The translations under genes and the position numbers were made by a program. Of a stretch of DNA of 64,000 bases, positions 26,662-35,434 are shown piece by piece. The DNA comes from Pseudomonadota bacterium (GTDB lineage Bacteria > Pseudomonadota > Gammaproteobacteria > Xanthomonadales > Rhodanobacteraceae). The stretch is taken from NCBI GenBank assembly GCA_029561145.1, contig JAKQJM010000034.1, positions 1-64,000 on the forward strand, in the 5' to 3' direction. The notes under the pieces were generated by a model that had not been told where the DNA came from, did no database searches, and worked only from the letters and a program-made list of their open reading frames with translations. The first letter of the stretch is position 1. Each line of letters opens with the position of its first letter.

Positions 26662-28296
26662 ATGGAACGACGTGATTTCCTCAAGATGTCGGGTATCGGT
26701 CTCGGCGTGCTGCTCACGTCTTCTTCGGGTCGCGCGATTGCAGCCGGGGAACTGGTCACGCGAATCGAGGTGGCGCTGAAGAAACGCCTGGCTGACGGAG
26801 CGATGGATGCCGCCCGAGCCGATGGCGCGACCTATTGCGACGTGCGCATCGGCCGCTACCTGCGCCAGTTCGTGATTACGCGCGAGGACAAGATCGAAAA
26901 CGTCGTCAATACCGAATCGACCGGGATCGGTATCCGCGTGATTGCCAACGGCACCTGGGGATTCGCGGCGACCAGCGACCTGAGCCCGGACGGCGTGGCG
27001 AAAGCGGCGCGCCAGGCGGTCATGATCGCCAAGGCCAACTCGAAGCTCACCGTCGAACCCGTCCAGCTTGCCGCGGTCAAGGGAGTTGGCGAGGTCTCCT
27101 GGGCAACGCCGATCGTCAGGAATGCGATGGAGGTTCCGATCAAGGAAAAGGTCGAGCGCCTGCTCGAGGTCAATGCGGCTGCGATGAACGCCGGCGCTAG
27201 TTTCGTCAATTCGACCCTGTTCCAGATCAACGAGCAGAAATATTTCGCGTCGACCGATGGCTCCTACATCGATCAGGATATCCATCGCATCTGGGCGCCT
27301 GTCCAGGTCACCGCGGTCGACAAGGCGAGTGGCAAGTTCCGCCGCCGCGATGGGCTCGGCGCGCCGATGGGCATGGGTTACGAGTACCTGGATGGCCGCA
27401 AGGAGGACAAGATCGCGCTGCCTGGCGGCGTGATCGGCTATGCCAATTCCTACGACATGCTCGAAGACGCGGTCGCCGCGGCCCGGCAGGCCCGGGAAAA
27501 GCTCAAGGCGCCCTCGGTCAAGCCCGGCAGGTACGACCTCGTGCTCGACCCGAGCCATCTGCTTTTGACCATCCATGAATCGGTCGGTCATCCGCTCGAA
27601 CTGGATCGGGTGCTCGGTTACGAGGCCAACTATGCCGGCACGAGCTTTGCCACGCTCGACAAGTGGAAGTCGAAGGACTACCGCTATGCCAGCGACAAGG
27701 TCACGATCGTTGCCGATCGAACCCAGAAGCATTCGCTCGGCGCGGTCGGCTATGACGACGAAGGGGTGAAGGCGCAGCGCTGGGACCTGATCAAGGACGG
27801 CGTCCTCGTCAACTACCAGGTCATCCGCGACCAGGCGCACATCCTCGGCCTCGAACATTCCCAGGGCTGCTGCTATGCCGATTCATGGTCGAGCGTGCAG
27901 TTCCAGCGCATGGCCAACGTCTCGCTCGAACCGGGCAGGCAGGCGTTGTCGCCCGGGGAGATGATCAAGGCCGTCGACAACGGTATCTACATCATCGGGC
28001 GAGGCTCCTATTCGATCGACCAGCAGCGTTACAACGCGCAGTTCGGTGGCCAGCTGTTCTACGAAATCAAGAACGGCAAGATCACCGGCATGATCGAGGA
28101 CGTCGCCTACCAGATGCGCACACCGGAGTTCTGGAATGCCTGTTCGGCGATCTGCGACGAGCGCGACTACCGGATCGGCGGTACCTTCTTCGATGGCAAG
28201 GGCCAGCCGGGCCAGGTTTCGGCGGTTTCGCACGGGGCGAGCACGGCGCGCTTCGATGGCATCAATGTGATCAACACGGCACGCAGTCTCGGTTGA
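26662..28296 (+). CDS. TldD-family metalloprotease with Tat signal (paralogue 1)
   Basis: A 544-residue protein. The N-terminus MERRDFLKMSGIGLGVLLTS is a twin-arginine (RRDFLK) export signal, so this TldD is predicted to act outside the cytoplasm, unlike E. coli TldD. The zinc motif HESVGH is at 305-310, in LTIHESVGHPLELDRVLG, followed by YAGTSFATLDKW. C-terminal motifs are LGLEHSQGCCYADSW and MANVSLEPG. The family degrades unfolded or modified peptides as a heterodimer with TldE/PmbA. The next two genes are a close paralogue and a TldE-like partner, and each has its own spacer of 140 and 17 nt. Substrate unknown. Confidence 0.9.
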   Translation: MERRDFLKMSGIGLGVLLTSSSGRAIAAGELVTRIEVALKKRLADGAMDAARADGATYCDVRIGRYLRQFVITREDKIENVVNTESTGIGIRVIANGTWGFAATSDLSPDGVAKAARQAVMIAKANSKLTVEPVQLAAVKGVGEVSWATPIVRNAMEVPIKEKVERLLEVNAAAMNAGASFVNSTLFQINEQKYFASTDGSYIDQDIHRIWAPVQVTAVDKASGKFRRRDGLGAPMGMGYEYLDGRKEDKIALPGGVIGYANSYDMLEDAVAAARQAREKLKAPSVKPGRYDLVLDPSHLLLTIHESVGHPLELDRVLGYEANYAGTSFATLDKWKSKDYRYASDKVTIVADRTQKHSLGAVGYDDEGVKAQRWDLIKDGVLVNYQVIRDQAHILGLEHSQGCCYADSWSSVQFQRMANVSLEPGRQALSPGEMIKAVDNGIYIIGRGSYSIDQQRYNAQFGGQLFYEIKNGKITGMIEDVAYQMRTPEFWNACSAICDERDYRIGGTFFDGKGQPGQVSAVSHGASTARFDGINVINTARSLG

Positions 28297-28436
28297 CCAT
28301 GCCATTCGCCACATGACGAGGCGTCCGACGCGGGTCATCCTCGATCGGTAATCGACGTGATCCGACCCTTCGGCATGCAACCCGGCATGGCCCGGCCCGT
28401 ATCGGTCGTGTAACTACTTCTCAGGCGGAGGACACC

Positions 28437-30071
28437 ATGCAAAGACGTGATTTCATCAAGGCCAGCGGCATCGGCCTCGGCGTGCTGCTGTTGCCGGCCT
28501 ATGGCCGGGTGATCGCCGCCGAAGAACTGGTTGGCAAGCTCGATGTCGGTTTGAAGAAGCGCCTTGCCGACACCGCGATGACGGCGGCCAAGGCCGATGG
28601 CGCGACCTATTGCGACGTGCGCATCGGGCGTTACCTGCGCCAGTTCGTCATCACGCGTGAAGACAAGGTGCAGAACGTCGTCAACACCGAATCGACCGGT
28701 GTCGGCATCCGCGTGATCGCCAACGGCACGTGGGGTTTCGCCGCGTCGAGCGACCTCAGTGCGGATTCGGTAGCCAGGGCTGCACGCCAGGCCGTGCAGA
28801 TCGCCAAGGCCAACTCGAAGCTGACCACCGAGCCGGTGCAGCTCGCGCCGACCGAGGGAGTGGGCGAGGTCTCCTGGGCGACACCGATCGTCAAGAACTC
28901 GATGGAAGTGCCGATCAAGGACAAGGTCGACCTGCTGCTCGGCGTCAATGCCGCTGCGATCAAGGCCGGTGCGGATTTCGTCAATTCGATGCTGTTCCAG
29001 GTCAACGAGCAGAAATACTTCGCCTCGACCGATGGCTCCTATATCGATCAGGACATCCACCGCATCTGGGCGCCGATGACCGTTTCCGCGATCGACAAGG
29101 CGACCGGCAAGTTCCGCAGTCGCGATGGCTTGTCGATGCCGATGGGCATGGGTTTCGAATATCTCGACGGCAGGAAGGAAGACAAGGTCAGTCTGCCCGG
29201 CGGTGTCGTCAGTTACGGCAACTCCTACGACATGCTCGAGGATGCCGCGGCGGCGGCGAAGCAGGCCCGCGAAAAGCTCAAGGCGCGCTCGGTCAAGCCG
29301 GGCAAGTTCGATCTCGTGCTCGACCCCAGCCATCTCTGGCTGACGATCCACGAATCGGTCGGTCATCCGACCGAACTCGATCGGGTGCTCGGTTACGAGG
29401 CCAACTATGCCGGCACGAGTTTCGCCACGCTCGACAAGTGGAAATCGAAGACCTTCAAGTGGGGTAGCGACAAGGTCACCATCGTCGCGGACAAGACCCA
29501 GAAGCATTCGCTCGGCGCGGTCGGTTATGACGACGAGGGCGTGAAGACCCAGCGCTGGGATCTGATCAAGGACGGCATCCTCGTCAACTATCAGGCGATC
29601 CGCGACCAGGCCCACATCCTCGGCCTCGAGCATTCGCAGGGATGTTGCTATGCCGATTCGTGGTCCAGCGTGCAGTTCCAGCGCATGGCCAATGTCTCGC
29701 TCGAACCGGGCAAGCAGAAGCTTTCCCCTGCCGATATGGTCAAGGATGTCGAGAATGGCATCTACATCGTCGGCGACGGCTCGTTCTCGATCGATCAGCA
29801 GCGCTACAACGCGCAGTTCGGTGGCCAGCTGTTCTACGAAATCAAGAACGGCAAGATCACCGAAATGATCGAGGACGTCGCCTACCAGATCCGCACGCCG
29901 GAATTCTGGAACGCCTGTGTCGCGGTCTGCGACCAGAGCGACTATCGAATGGGCGGATCGTTCTTCGATGGCAAGGGCCAGCCTGGCCAGTCGTCGGCGG
30001 TGTCGCACGGATCGAGCACGGCCCGGTTCAACGGCATCAATGTCATCAACACCGCACGCAGCCTCGGTTGA
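28437..30071 (+). CDS. TldD-family metalloprotease with Tat signal (paralogue 2)
   Basis: A 544-residue protein of exactly the same length as its upstream neighbour and nearly identical over most of it, with HESVGH again at 305-310. The Tat signal is MQRRDFIKASGIGLGVLLLP. Differences are clustered in the signal peptide and a few surface stretches (for example WGSDK for YASDK, AIRDQ for VIRDQ). RBS GGCGGAGG lies just upstream. Tandem duplication is the simplest origin. The TldE-like gene starts 17 nt downstream, which suggests this copy is its tightest partner. Confidence 0.9.
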   Translation: MQRRDFIKASGIGLGVLLLPAYGRVIAAEELVGKLDVGLKKRLADTAMTAAKADGATYCDVRIGRYLRQFVITREDKVQNVVNTESTGVGIRVIANGTWGFAASSDLSADSVARAARQAVQIAKANSKLTTEPVQLAPTEGVGEVSWATPIVKNSMEVPIKDKVDLLLGVNAAAIKAGADFVNSMLFQVNEQKYFASTDGSYIDQDIHRIWAPMTVSAIDKATGKFRSRDGLSMPMGMGFEYLDGRKEDKVSLPGGVVSYGNSYDMLEDAAAAAKQAREKLKARSVKPGKFDLVLDPSHLWLTIHESVGHPTELDRVLGYEANYAGTSFATLDKWKSKTFKWGSDKVTIVADKTQKHSLGAVGYDDEGVKTQRWDLIKDGILVNYQAIRDQAHILGLEHSQGCCYADSWSSVQFQRMANVSLEPGKQKLSPADMVKDVENGIYIVGDGSFSIDQQRYNAQFGGQLFYEIKNGKITEMIEDVAYQIRTPEFWNACVAVCDQSDYRMGGSFFDGKGQPGQSSAVSHGSSTARFNGINVINTARSLG

Positions 30072-30088
30072 GAGCAGGAGATCTATCG

Positions 30089-31423
30089 ATGAGTATCTAT
30101 TCCGAAGCGGACGCCAAGGCGATCCTCGACAAGGTCATCAAGTTGTCCAAGGCCGATGAGTGCACAGCGACCCTGGACGGTTCGATTGCCGGCAATATCC
30201 GTTATGCGCTCAACGCGGTATCGACGAGCGGCATCATCAGCGATGCCGAACTCGGCGTGCAGGTGGCATTCGGCAAGCGCGTCGGCACCGCGACGATCAA
30301 CGAATTCGACGATGCATCGCTCGAAAAAGTCGTGCGTCGTGCCGAGGAACTCGCCAGGCTCGCGCCCGAGAATCCCGAATTCGTGCCGGCCATCGGCAAG
30401 CAGAAATACGGCGCCAGCACGACCTGGTTCGAGAAGACCGCCGCGATCACGCCCGAATACCGAGCTGGCGTCGCCGGTGACTCGATCGGACCGAGCAAGC
30501 AGGCCAAGTGCATTGCTGCAGGCTTCCTCTCGGACAGCGCGCGCTTTTCCGCGATCGCCAACAGCAACGGCAATTTCGCTTACCAGACCAGCACCAACGT
30601 CGACTTCACGTGCACCGTACGCACGGAAGACGGCACCGGATCGGGCTGGGTCGCACGCAACCTTGCCGACGTCGGCCAGTTCGACGCGAAGAGCGAGATC
30701 AAGATCGCCGTGCAGAAAGCCACCGCGTCGAAGGATGCGAAGGCGCTCGAGCCCGGCAAGTACACGGTGATCATGGAACCGGCCGCCAGCGCGGGCCTGA
30801 TCTCGTTCATGATGTTCGGATTCGATGCGCGCCAGGCCGACGAGGGGCGCAGCTTCCTGTCGAAGAAAGGCGGCGGCAACAAGCTCGGCGAGAAGCTCTA
30901 CGACGAACGCGTGACGATCTATGCCGATCCAGCCGATCCAGTCGCTGGCGTCCTGCCGTGGGACAACGAAGGCCTGCCGCGCGAGCGCACCCCGGTCATC
31001 ACCAAGGGCAAGGTCGATTACCTGCAGTACTCGCGCTACTGGGCCAAGCTCAAGGAAAAGAAGGCGATCGGCCAGCCTGGCAACCTGATCATGGTCGGCG
31101 GCGACAAGTCGACGATGGATCTGGTCAAGTCGACCAAGAAGGGCATCCTCGTCACGCGGACCTGGTACATCCGCATGGTCGATCCACAGACCGTGTTGCT
31201 GACCGGACTCACCCGCGATGGCACCTTCTACATCGAGAACGGAGAAATCAAGTATCCGATCAAGAACTTCCGCTTCAACGAATCGCCAGTGATCATGCTC
31301 AACAACATCGAGGAAATCGGCAAGCCGGTACGCGTCGGCGATGACGAGTCGCCGTTCGTGATGATGATTCCGCCGCTGAAGATCCGCGATTTCACCTTCA
31401 CCTCGCTGTCGGATGCCGTTTGA
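30089..31423 (+). CDS. TldE/PmbA-like partner of TldD
   Basis: A 444-residue protein from the ATG at 30089 (AGGAG 8 nt upstream). It has the TldD/PmbA fold (SGIISDAELGVQVAFGKRVGTATIN, LDKVIKLSKADECTATL) but lacks HExxH: the equivalent stretch is MEPAASAGLISFMMFG. This is the normal state of the non-catalytic TldE/PmbA subunit. Later motifs are ERVTIYADPADP, WDNEGLPRERTPV and KGILVTRTWYIRMVDPQT. Unlike the two TldD proteins it has no Tat signal, so it is either cytoplasmic or carried out with a Tat-exported partner by a hitchhiker mechanism. The last point is inference. Confidence 0.88.
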   Translation: MSIYSEADAKAILDKVIKLSKADECTATLDGSIAGNIRYALNAVSTSGIISDAELGVQVAFGKRVGTATINEFDDASLEKVVRRAEELARLAPENPEFVPAIGKQKYGASTTWFEKTAAITPEYRAGVAGDSIGPSKQAKCIAAGFLSDSARFSAIANSNGNFAYQTSTNVDFTCTVRTEDGTGSGWVARNLADVGQFDAKSEIKIAVQKATASKDAKALEPGKYTVIMEPAASAGLISFMMFGFDARQADEGRSFLSKKGGGNKLGEKLYDERVTIYADPADPVAGVLPWDNEGLPRERTPVITKGKVDYLQYSRYWAKLKEKKAIGQPGNLIMVGGDKSTMDLVKSTKKGILVTRTWYIRMVDPQTVLLTGLTRDGTFYIENGEIKYPIKNFRFNESPVIMLNNIEEIGKPVRVGDDESPFVMMIPPLKIRDFTFTSLSDAV

Positions 31424-31490
31424 TCGGGAATCGGGAATAGGGATTTCCGGACAGGAGCCAGGCTCGCCGTGGCGGTTTGCATGTGTATTC

Positions 31491-31518
31491 CCTTCTCCCC
31501 GTGCCAACGGGGAGAAGG
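31491..31518. repeat. Perfect 12-bp hairpin inside a dispersed-type intergenic repeat
   Basis: CCTTCTCCCCGT (31491-31502) and ACGGGGAGAAGG (31507-31518) form a perfect stem with a GCCA loop. The text after it ('...GGTCGCACGAAGTACCGGATGAGGGGCGCTGCC') has the form of the interspersed repeats that I recall between genes in Xanthomonadaceae. No second copy is in this window. It has no T-tract. Confidence 0.6.
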
Positions 31519-31596
31519 TCGCACGAAGTACCGGATGAGGGGCGCTGCCCTGCAGGCCGCGCTGTCGCCTCGCATGCGTCGCGGCGTTGCTCCTCG

Positions 31597-32334
31597 ATGA
31601 CTCGTGCCGAATTCATCCGTCTCATGCTGACCGGCAGCGCAGCCGCGTTGTTGCCGAGGGCAGTGAGAGGCGCGGGTGCGACTTCCACCGATCCTGAATC
31701 CAGGATCTCGAATCCCGGCACTTACGACTTCCGCTTCACCCGGCTCATGTACGAATCCGGTGACTGGGATGTCGATCAACGCATGCCGTCGAACCTGATC
31801 GATGCATTGATCCAGTACACGACCCTGCGCGTCGATCCGAAGGAACACGTATTGCCGCTGGCTGATCCACGCATGCTGGCGGCACCGTTCTGCTATCTCG
31901 CCGGGCACAAGCTGGTCGAGTTCAATCCGGACGAGCGACGCAATTTCGCACGGTATGTGCGCAACGGCGGCTTCGTGTTCGTCGATGACTGCAACCACGA
32001 TATCGATGGCCTGTTCGCGAAGTCGTTCGAGAGCGAAATGGCGACCCTGTTCGGCGCCGATGTCCTGCGCAAACTGCCGGGATCGCATGCCTTGTACTCG
32101 AGTTTCTTCCGATTCGATGGCCCACCAGCCACCGGCTTCGAATTGAACGGCTGGGGCGACGACCTCGTGCACGACTATCTCAAGGGCATCGAGATCGATG
32201 GACGACTCGGCGTGCTGTACAGCAACAAGGACTATGGTTGCGAGTGGGATTACGACTGGCGCAACAAGCGATTCCTGGCCGAGGACAACACGAAATTCGC
32301 GGTCAACATCGCGGTCTACGCGATGACCAGCTAG
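31597..32334 (+). CDS. DUF4159 domain protein, exported
   Basis: A 245-residue protein starting at 31597 (MTRAEFIRLMLTGSAAALLP), a signal peptide with a Tat-like look but a TR pair, not RR. The DUF4159 core is YDFRFTRLMYESGDWDVDQ, LADPRMLAAPFCYLAGHKL, FARYVRNGGFVFVDDCNHD and a C-terminal YSNKDYGCEWDYDW. DUF4159 proteins usually sit next to MoxR/DUF58/BatA genes, as here. They look like the glutamine-amidotransferase-like fold without catalytic residues. Starting further upstream would place the coding frame across the hairpin repeat, so 31597 is preferred. It is likely part of the TldD-MoxR locus. Confidence 0.85.
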   Translation: MTRAEFIRLMLTGSAAALLPRAVRGAGATSTDPESRISNPGTYDFRFTRLMYESGDWDVDQRMPSNLIDALIQYTTLRVDPKEHVLPLADPRMLAAPFCYLAGHKLVEFNPDERRNFARYVRNGGFVFVDDCNHDIDGLFAKSFESEMATLFGADVLRKLPGSHALYSSFFRFDGPPATGFELNGWGDDLVHDYLKGIEIDGRLGVLYSNKDYGCEWDYDWRNKRFLAEDNTKFAVNIAVYAMTS

Positions 32335-32664
32335 ACGACGCCGTTCAAGCCGTAATCTCGGCGAAAGCCGAAAGGGCTCTTTCCTGGTTGCACAATCACG
32401 ACCGGCCAGCGATCCCGGTTGCCGCCGGCTCCGGTCGCGCCAGGTCCCGAATCAGCGAGCCCAATCAGGGATTTCCCGGGTTGCCTTCGGCATTGGCGTG
32501 TGTGTGCGCAACGTTTTGCGGATCGGTGCTTTCCATCCCTCATCAAACCCTCATGAAAACATCATCAAAGCATCATGCTTTGATCAGGCATGGATCTTCA
32601 GGGCGGATCAACGTGGTCGTGGGCGATACAGGCCCATTCCATAACCGTCCAAAGGAGAAGAATC
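32335..32664. other. Intergenic region with AT-rich promoter-like end
   Basis: A 330-nt spacer after the DUF4159 gene. The last 150 nt are clearly less GC-rich than the surroundings and contain three TCAT-CAAA/GAAA-type direct repeats (TCATCAAA, TCATGAAA, TCATCAAA) and the palindrome at 32564-32584. It ends with the strong ribosome site AAAGGAG for the gene at 32665. No gene seen. Confidence 0.6.
32564..32584. promoter_or_regulatory. Perfect 21-nt palindrome, candidate operator
   Basis: ATCAAAGCAT and ATGCTTTGAT are perfect 10-bp arms around a single central C. It is about 80 nt upstream of the 32665 start, in an AT-rich patch, which fits a repressor or activator site for that gene. It has no T-tract and is not next to an upstream stop codon, so a terminator is less likely. 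The regulator is unknown. Confidence 0.55.
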
Positions 32665-34224
32665 ATGTCTTTCCCATTGTTCAATCGACTTCTGTTGCGC
32701 TCGTTCGCCTTCGCGCTCATTCCTGTCTGCGTAACCGCTCAACCTTGCCCGCCATGGAAATGCGGCGTGTCCACGCCGCGCGTCGAACTCGACATCGAGG
32801 CTGTCCATCCATCGACCGGTCTGGTCGAACACAGTCCCATCGATGTCACCCTCGGTGCCACCCTCAGGTTCCTTGGCGAATCAGCTCCAAGAACCGGAAT
32901 GCTCTGCGTGCGCCAGGCGACGCCGGATTGCGTGTCGGTCACCGTAAGCAAAGACAACACGGTACGTCACACCATCCATACCCAGGCGCCACCCGCTGGA
33001 GCCGGCGTTCACATCGAGGCGTACTATTGCGAAACAGAGGCCGGACCGGACAGCGTTTGTGTTGAAAAATCGAGCGCCGCCTCGCAACAATCGCTCGATA
33101 TCGCCGCACGTTATGAGGTGATATTCAAAAGTTTCGAGATCCTGCACACACGCGCGCGCCAGCGCGACACGGTCGAGCTGTCACTGGCAGGTTTTTCGGG
33201 AGAGCCCGCTTCAAGCACTTCGCCGTTATGCAAGATCGTCGGGCCACCCACCTATTGCGTGGGACCGATGCAGCAGGGTGAGTTGAAGGACGGCGAACAC
33301 GCCGTTCGCGGCGATGTCAGGGTCGGGCCGTTCACCCTCGTGCCCGAAGCGGATCCGGATCTGAACCTTCTCTACACGATTGCCAACGAAGGCTACGGCT
33401 ACAACGAAAAGGCATTCCTCGCCTTCATGAACCTGATGAACACGTTTGGCTCGGGCATCTACAGTTCACTCGGAAAGTCCGGGGGTACAGACCTGAAGGA
33501 AGGAACCGCGATCCTGAACAACGCGATGGCCTTCGATTGCGACGGCGTCGTGTTCAACGACAACCCGATCCTGCTGAACCGGACGCGTGATGGCCAATCC
33601 GCGTCCACGCTCGACGCACGCACGCGCGACAACGGTTTCTGGGAACATCGGAGCGATATCCAGGCGCAGCCCAACGATGTGAACTGCGGTGACAGTTCGC
33701 AGTACCGGGCGACATTCCGGGTCGCCAGGACATCCTGGCAGCCTCCGGTTGGCGAGCCTGCCGGGCAGGAACGCATTCCCCTGGCTCCCCTCTCGGAAGA
33801 AAATGGACCGCGCTACTGCCCGCAAGGCTCGGCGGTCGTCGAGGTCGGATGTTCAGGGCGCTATTGCGACAATCTCCACCTGGTCTGCGAGCGCTACGCG
33901 CGCGAAACGCCGCTCGGTCATCGGGATGTCGACGCGCATCAATGGAGTGGATGGTATTCGGAGGAAGATGGCGGGCATCCTCCTGGCTGGCTGAGTCCTG
34001 CGCCGATAACCGGCTTCATTGCCGGTGTCGACTGTCGCGGCGATTATTGTGACGACGTGCGTGTCGATACCGACGCAACCCTTACGCCGGCAGGCCCCGG
34101 AGCGAGTGTCAGCGTCGTCTCCGAAGAAACCGCGCCGGCTCGTTGTCCTTCAGGCCAGTTCGTGACAAAACTCCTCTGCAGCGGATCGTATTGCGACAAT
34201 CTTTCGGTCTGGTGCAGTCCATAG
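32665..34224 (+). CDS. Secreted Cys-rich protein with three C-terminal YCD repeats
   Basis: A 519-residue protein with AAAGGAG 7 nt upstream and a signal peptide (LLLRSFAFALIPVCVTAQ). The middle is unassigned beta-rich sequence with paired cysteines and a helical segment (EKAFLAFMNLMNTFGSGIYSSL). The last 160 residues have three units with the core C-x-G-x-YCD[ND]: EVGCSGRYCDNLHLVC, GVDCRGDYCDDVRVD and KLLCSGSYCDNLSVWC. Units 1 and 3 contain CxxxYCDNLxxxC, and both are preceded by a 'RYCPxGSAV' or 'RCPSGQFV' strand. I recall such repeats in secreted proteins of myxobacteria and other environmental bacteria, but I cannot assign a family. It is isolated by its own palindrome and hairpin, inside the TldD-to-MoxR locus, and looks like an insertion. 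Confidence 0.75.
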   Translation: MSFPLFNRLLLRSFAFALIPVCVTAQPCPPWKCGVSTPRVELDIEAVHPSTGLVEHSPIDVTLGATLRFLGESAPRTGMLCVRQATPDCVSVTVSKDNTVRHTIHTQAPPAGAGVHIEAYYCETEAGPDSVCVEKSSAASQQSLDIAARYEVIFKSFEILHTRARQRDTVELSLAGFSGEPASSTSPLCKIVGPPTYCVGPMQQGELKDGEHAVRGDVRVGPFTLVPEADPDLNLLYTIANEGYGYNEKAFLAFMNLMNTFGSGIYSSLGKSGGTDLKEGTAILNNAMAFDCDGVVFNDNPILLNRTRDGQSASTLDARTRDNGFWEHRSDIQAQPNDVNCGDSSQYRATFRVARTSWQPPVGEPAGQERIPLAPLSEENGPRYCPQGSAVVEVGCSGRYCDNLHLVCERYARETPLGHRDVDAHQWSGWYSEEDGGHPPGWLSPAPITGFIAGVDCRGDYCDDVRVDTDATLTPAGPGASVSVVSEETAPARCPSGQFVTKLLCSGSYCDNLSVWCSP

Positions 34225-34232
34225 CCTTGCAA

Positions 34233-34268
34233 CGATCGGCGGGCACGGAGCATCGTGCCCGCCGATCG
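34233..34268 (+). terminator. Strong hairpin, probable transcription terminator
   Basis: CGATCGGCGGGCACG (34233-34247) and CGTGCCCGCCGATCG (34254-34268) form a perfect 15-bp stem with a GAGCAT loop, 8 nt after the stop of the YCD-repeat gene. There is no T-tract, only ACCGGGGGGATG. Folding and position suggest it ends or stabilises that transcript. Confidence 0.6.
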
Positions 34269-34419
34269 ACCGGGGGGATGCCCCGATTTGTCCAGCACCG
34301 GTGATCCCTTCGAACGCGCCTTGGAGACTGGCGTCATGCCGGCCAGGACGGCAATCGTGACGATATGCAGGTGCAAGTTGTGCCGACGACGACGATCATG
34401 AGGGGATTGATCTCGACGG

Positions 34420-35424
34420 ATGACAAAGATGAGCGAAACGGTGAGCGAACAGGGGATCCAGGCACGCGTGGCGCGGCTTGCTGCGCTGCGCGAGTCAATC
34501 GCCGAAGCGATCGTCGGCCAGGATGTCGTCGTCGAACAACTGCTGATCGGATTGCTGGCGGGAGGCCATTGTCTGCTCGAAGGCGTGCCCGGACTCGGCA
34601 AGACCCTGCTCGTGCGCTCGCTGGGCCAGGCCTTGCATCTGCAGTTCCGGCGCATCCAGTTCACCCCGGACCTGATGCCGAGCGACATTCTCGGCACCGA
34701 AATACTCGAAGAGGACCACGGCACCGGCAAGCGCTATTTCAAGTTCCAGAAGGGTCCGGTATTCACGAACCTGCTGCTCGCCGACGAACTCAACCGGACC
34801 CCACCGAAGACCCAGGCCGCCCTGCTCGAGGCGATGCAGGAGCACACGATCAGCTACGCCGGAACCACCTATCCGCTGCCTGAGCCGTTCTTCGTGCTGG
34901 CCACGCAAAATCCGCTCGAGCAAGCCGGCACCTACCCGTTGCCCGAAGCGCAACTCGACCGCTTCCTGCTCCATATCCGGGTCGAATATCCCGACGAAGC
35001 CGAGGAACGCTCAATCCTCGCGCGGACGACCGGCAGTGCAGCGGGCAAGGTCGCTGAAGTGATGGATGCGGACGAGGTGATTGCCTTGCAGAAGCTCGTG
35101 CGGGAAGTGCACGTCAGCGAGGATCTGCTGACCTGGATCAACCGGCTGGTACGCGCTTCGCGGCCGCAGGACAGCGCGATAACCGAAGTGCGCGAGTGGG
35201 TACGCTGGGGGGCGGGGCCGCGGGCTGGACAATCGCTCGTGCTCGCATCGAAGGCGCGTGCGCTGATCCACGGTCGCCTCGCCGCCACGCGCGAGGATGT
35301 CAGGGCGCTGGCCTCGCCGGTGCTGCGCCACCGCCTGCTGCTCTCGTTTGCGGCCGAAGCAGAACGGCGCAGCACCGATGACGTGATCGACGTGCTGCTG
35401 CGCACGGTCGCCTTTCCGGCCTGA
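34420..35424 (+). CDS. MoxR-family AAA+ ATPase
   Basis: A 334-residue AAA+ ATPase with Walker A GVPGLGKT at 55-62, Walker B LLADELNR (Asp122, Glu123), sensor-1 ATQNP and arginine-finger region LDRFLLHI. MoxR proteins act as chaperone-like partners of the VWA-containing proteins coded downstream. Start 34420 (MTKMSETV) or 34429 (MSETV) cannot be decided; the ribosome site GGA suits either. It is the first gene of a tight run of five (10-nt gap, then three ATGA-type overlaps) ending at 41326. Confidence 0.93.
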   Translation: MTKMSETVSEQGIQARVARLAALRESIAEAIVGQDVVVEQLLIGLLAGGHCLLEGVPGLGKTLLVRSLGQALHLQFRRIQFTPDLMPSDILGTEILEEDHGTGKRYFKFQKGPVFTNLLLADELNRTPPKTQAALLEAMQEHTISYAGTTYPLPEPFFVLATQNPLEQAGTYPLPEAQLDRFLLHIRVEYPDEAEERSILARTTGSAAGKVAEVMDADEVIALQKLVREVHVSEDLLTWINRLVRASRPQDSAITEVREWVRWGAGPRAGQSLVLASKARALIHGRLAATREDVRALASPVLRHRLLLSFAAEAERRSTDDVIDVLLRTVAFPA

Positions 35425-35434
35425 GTGTCGGGCA

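Noticed and set aside
28335..30008. Long - strand reading frame opposite TldD paralogue 2
   Set aside because: Mirror of a conserved TldD gene; high-GC third-position effect. No ribosome site.
31477..31596. Longer N-terminus for the DUF4159 protein
   Set aside because: It would translate through the hairpin repeat and hide the signal peptide.
32564..32584. Palindrome as a terminator of the DUF4159 gene
   Set aside because: It is 230 nt past the stop, has no T-tract, and sits in an AT-rich promoter-like patch.
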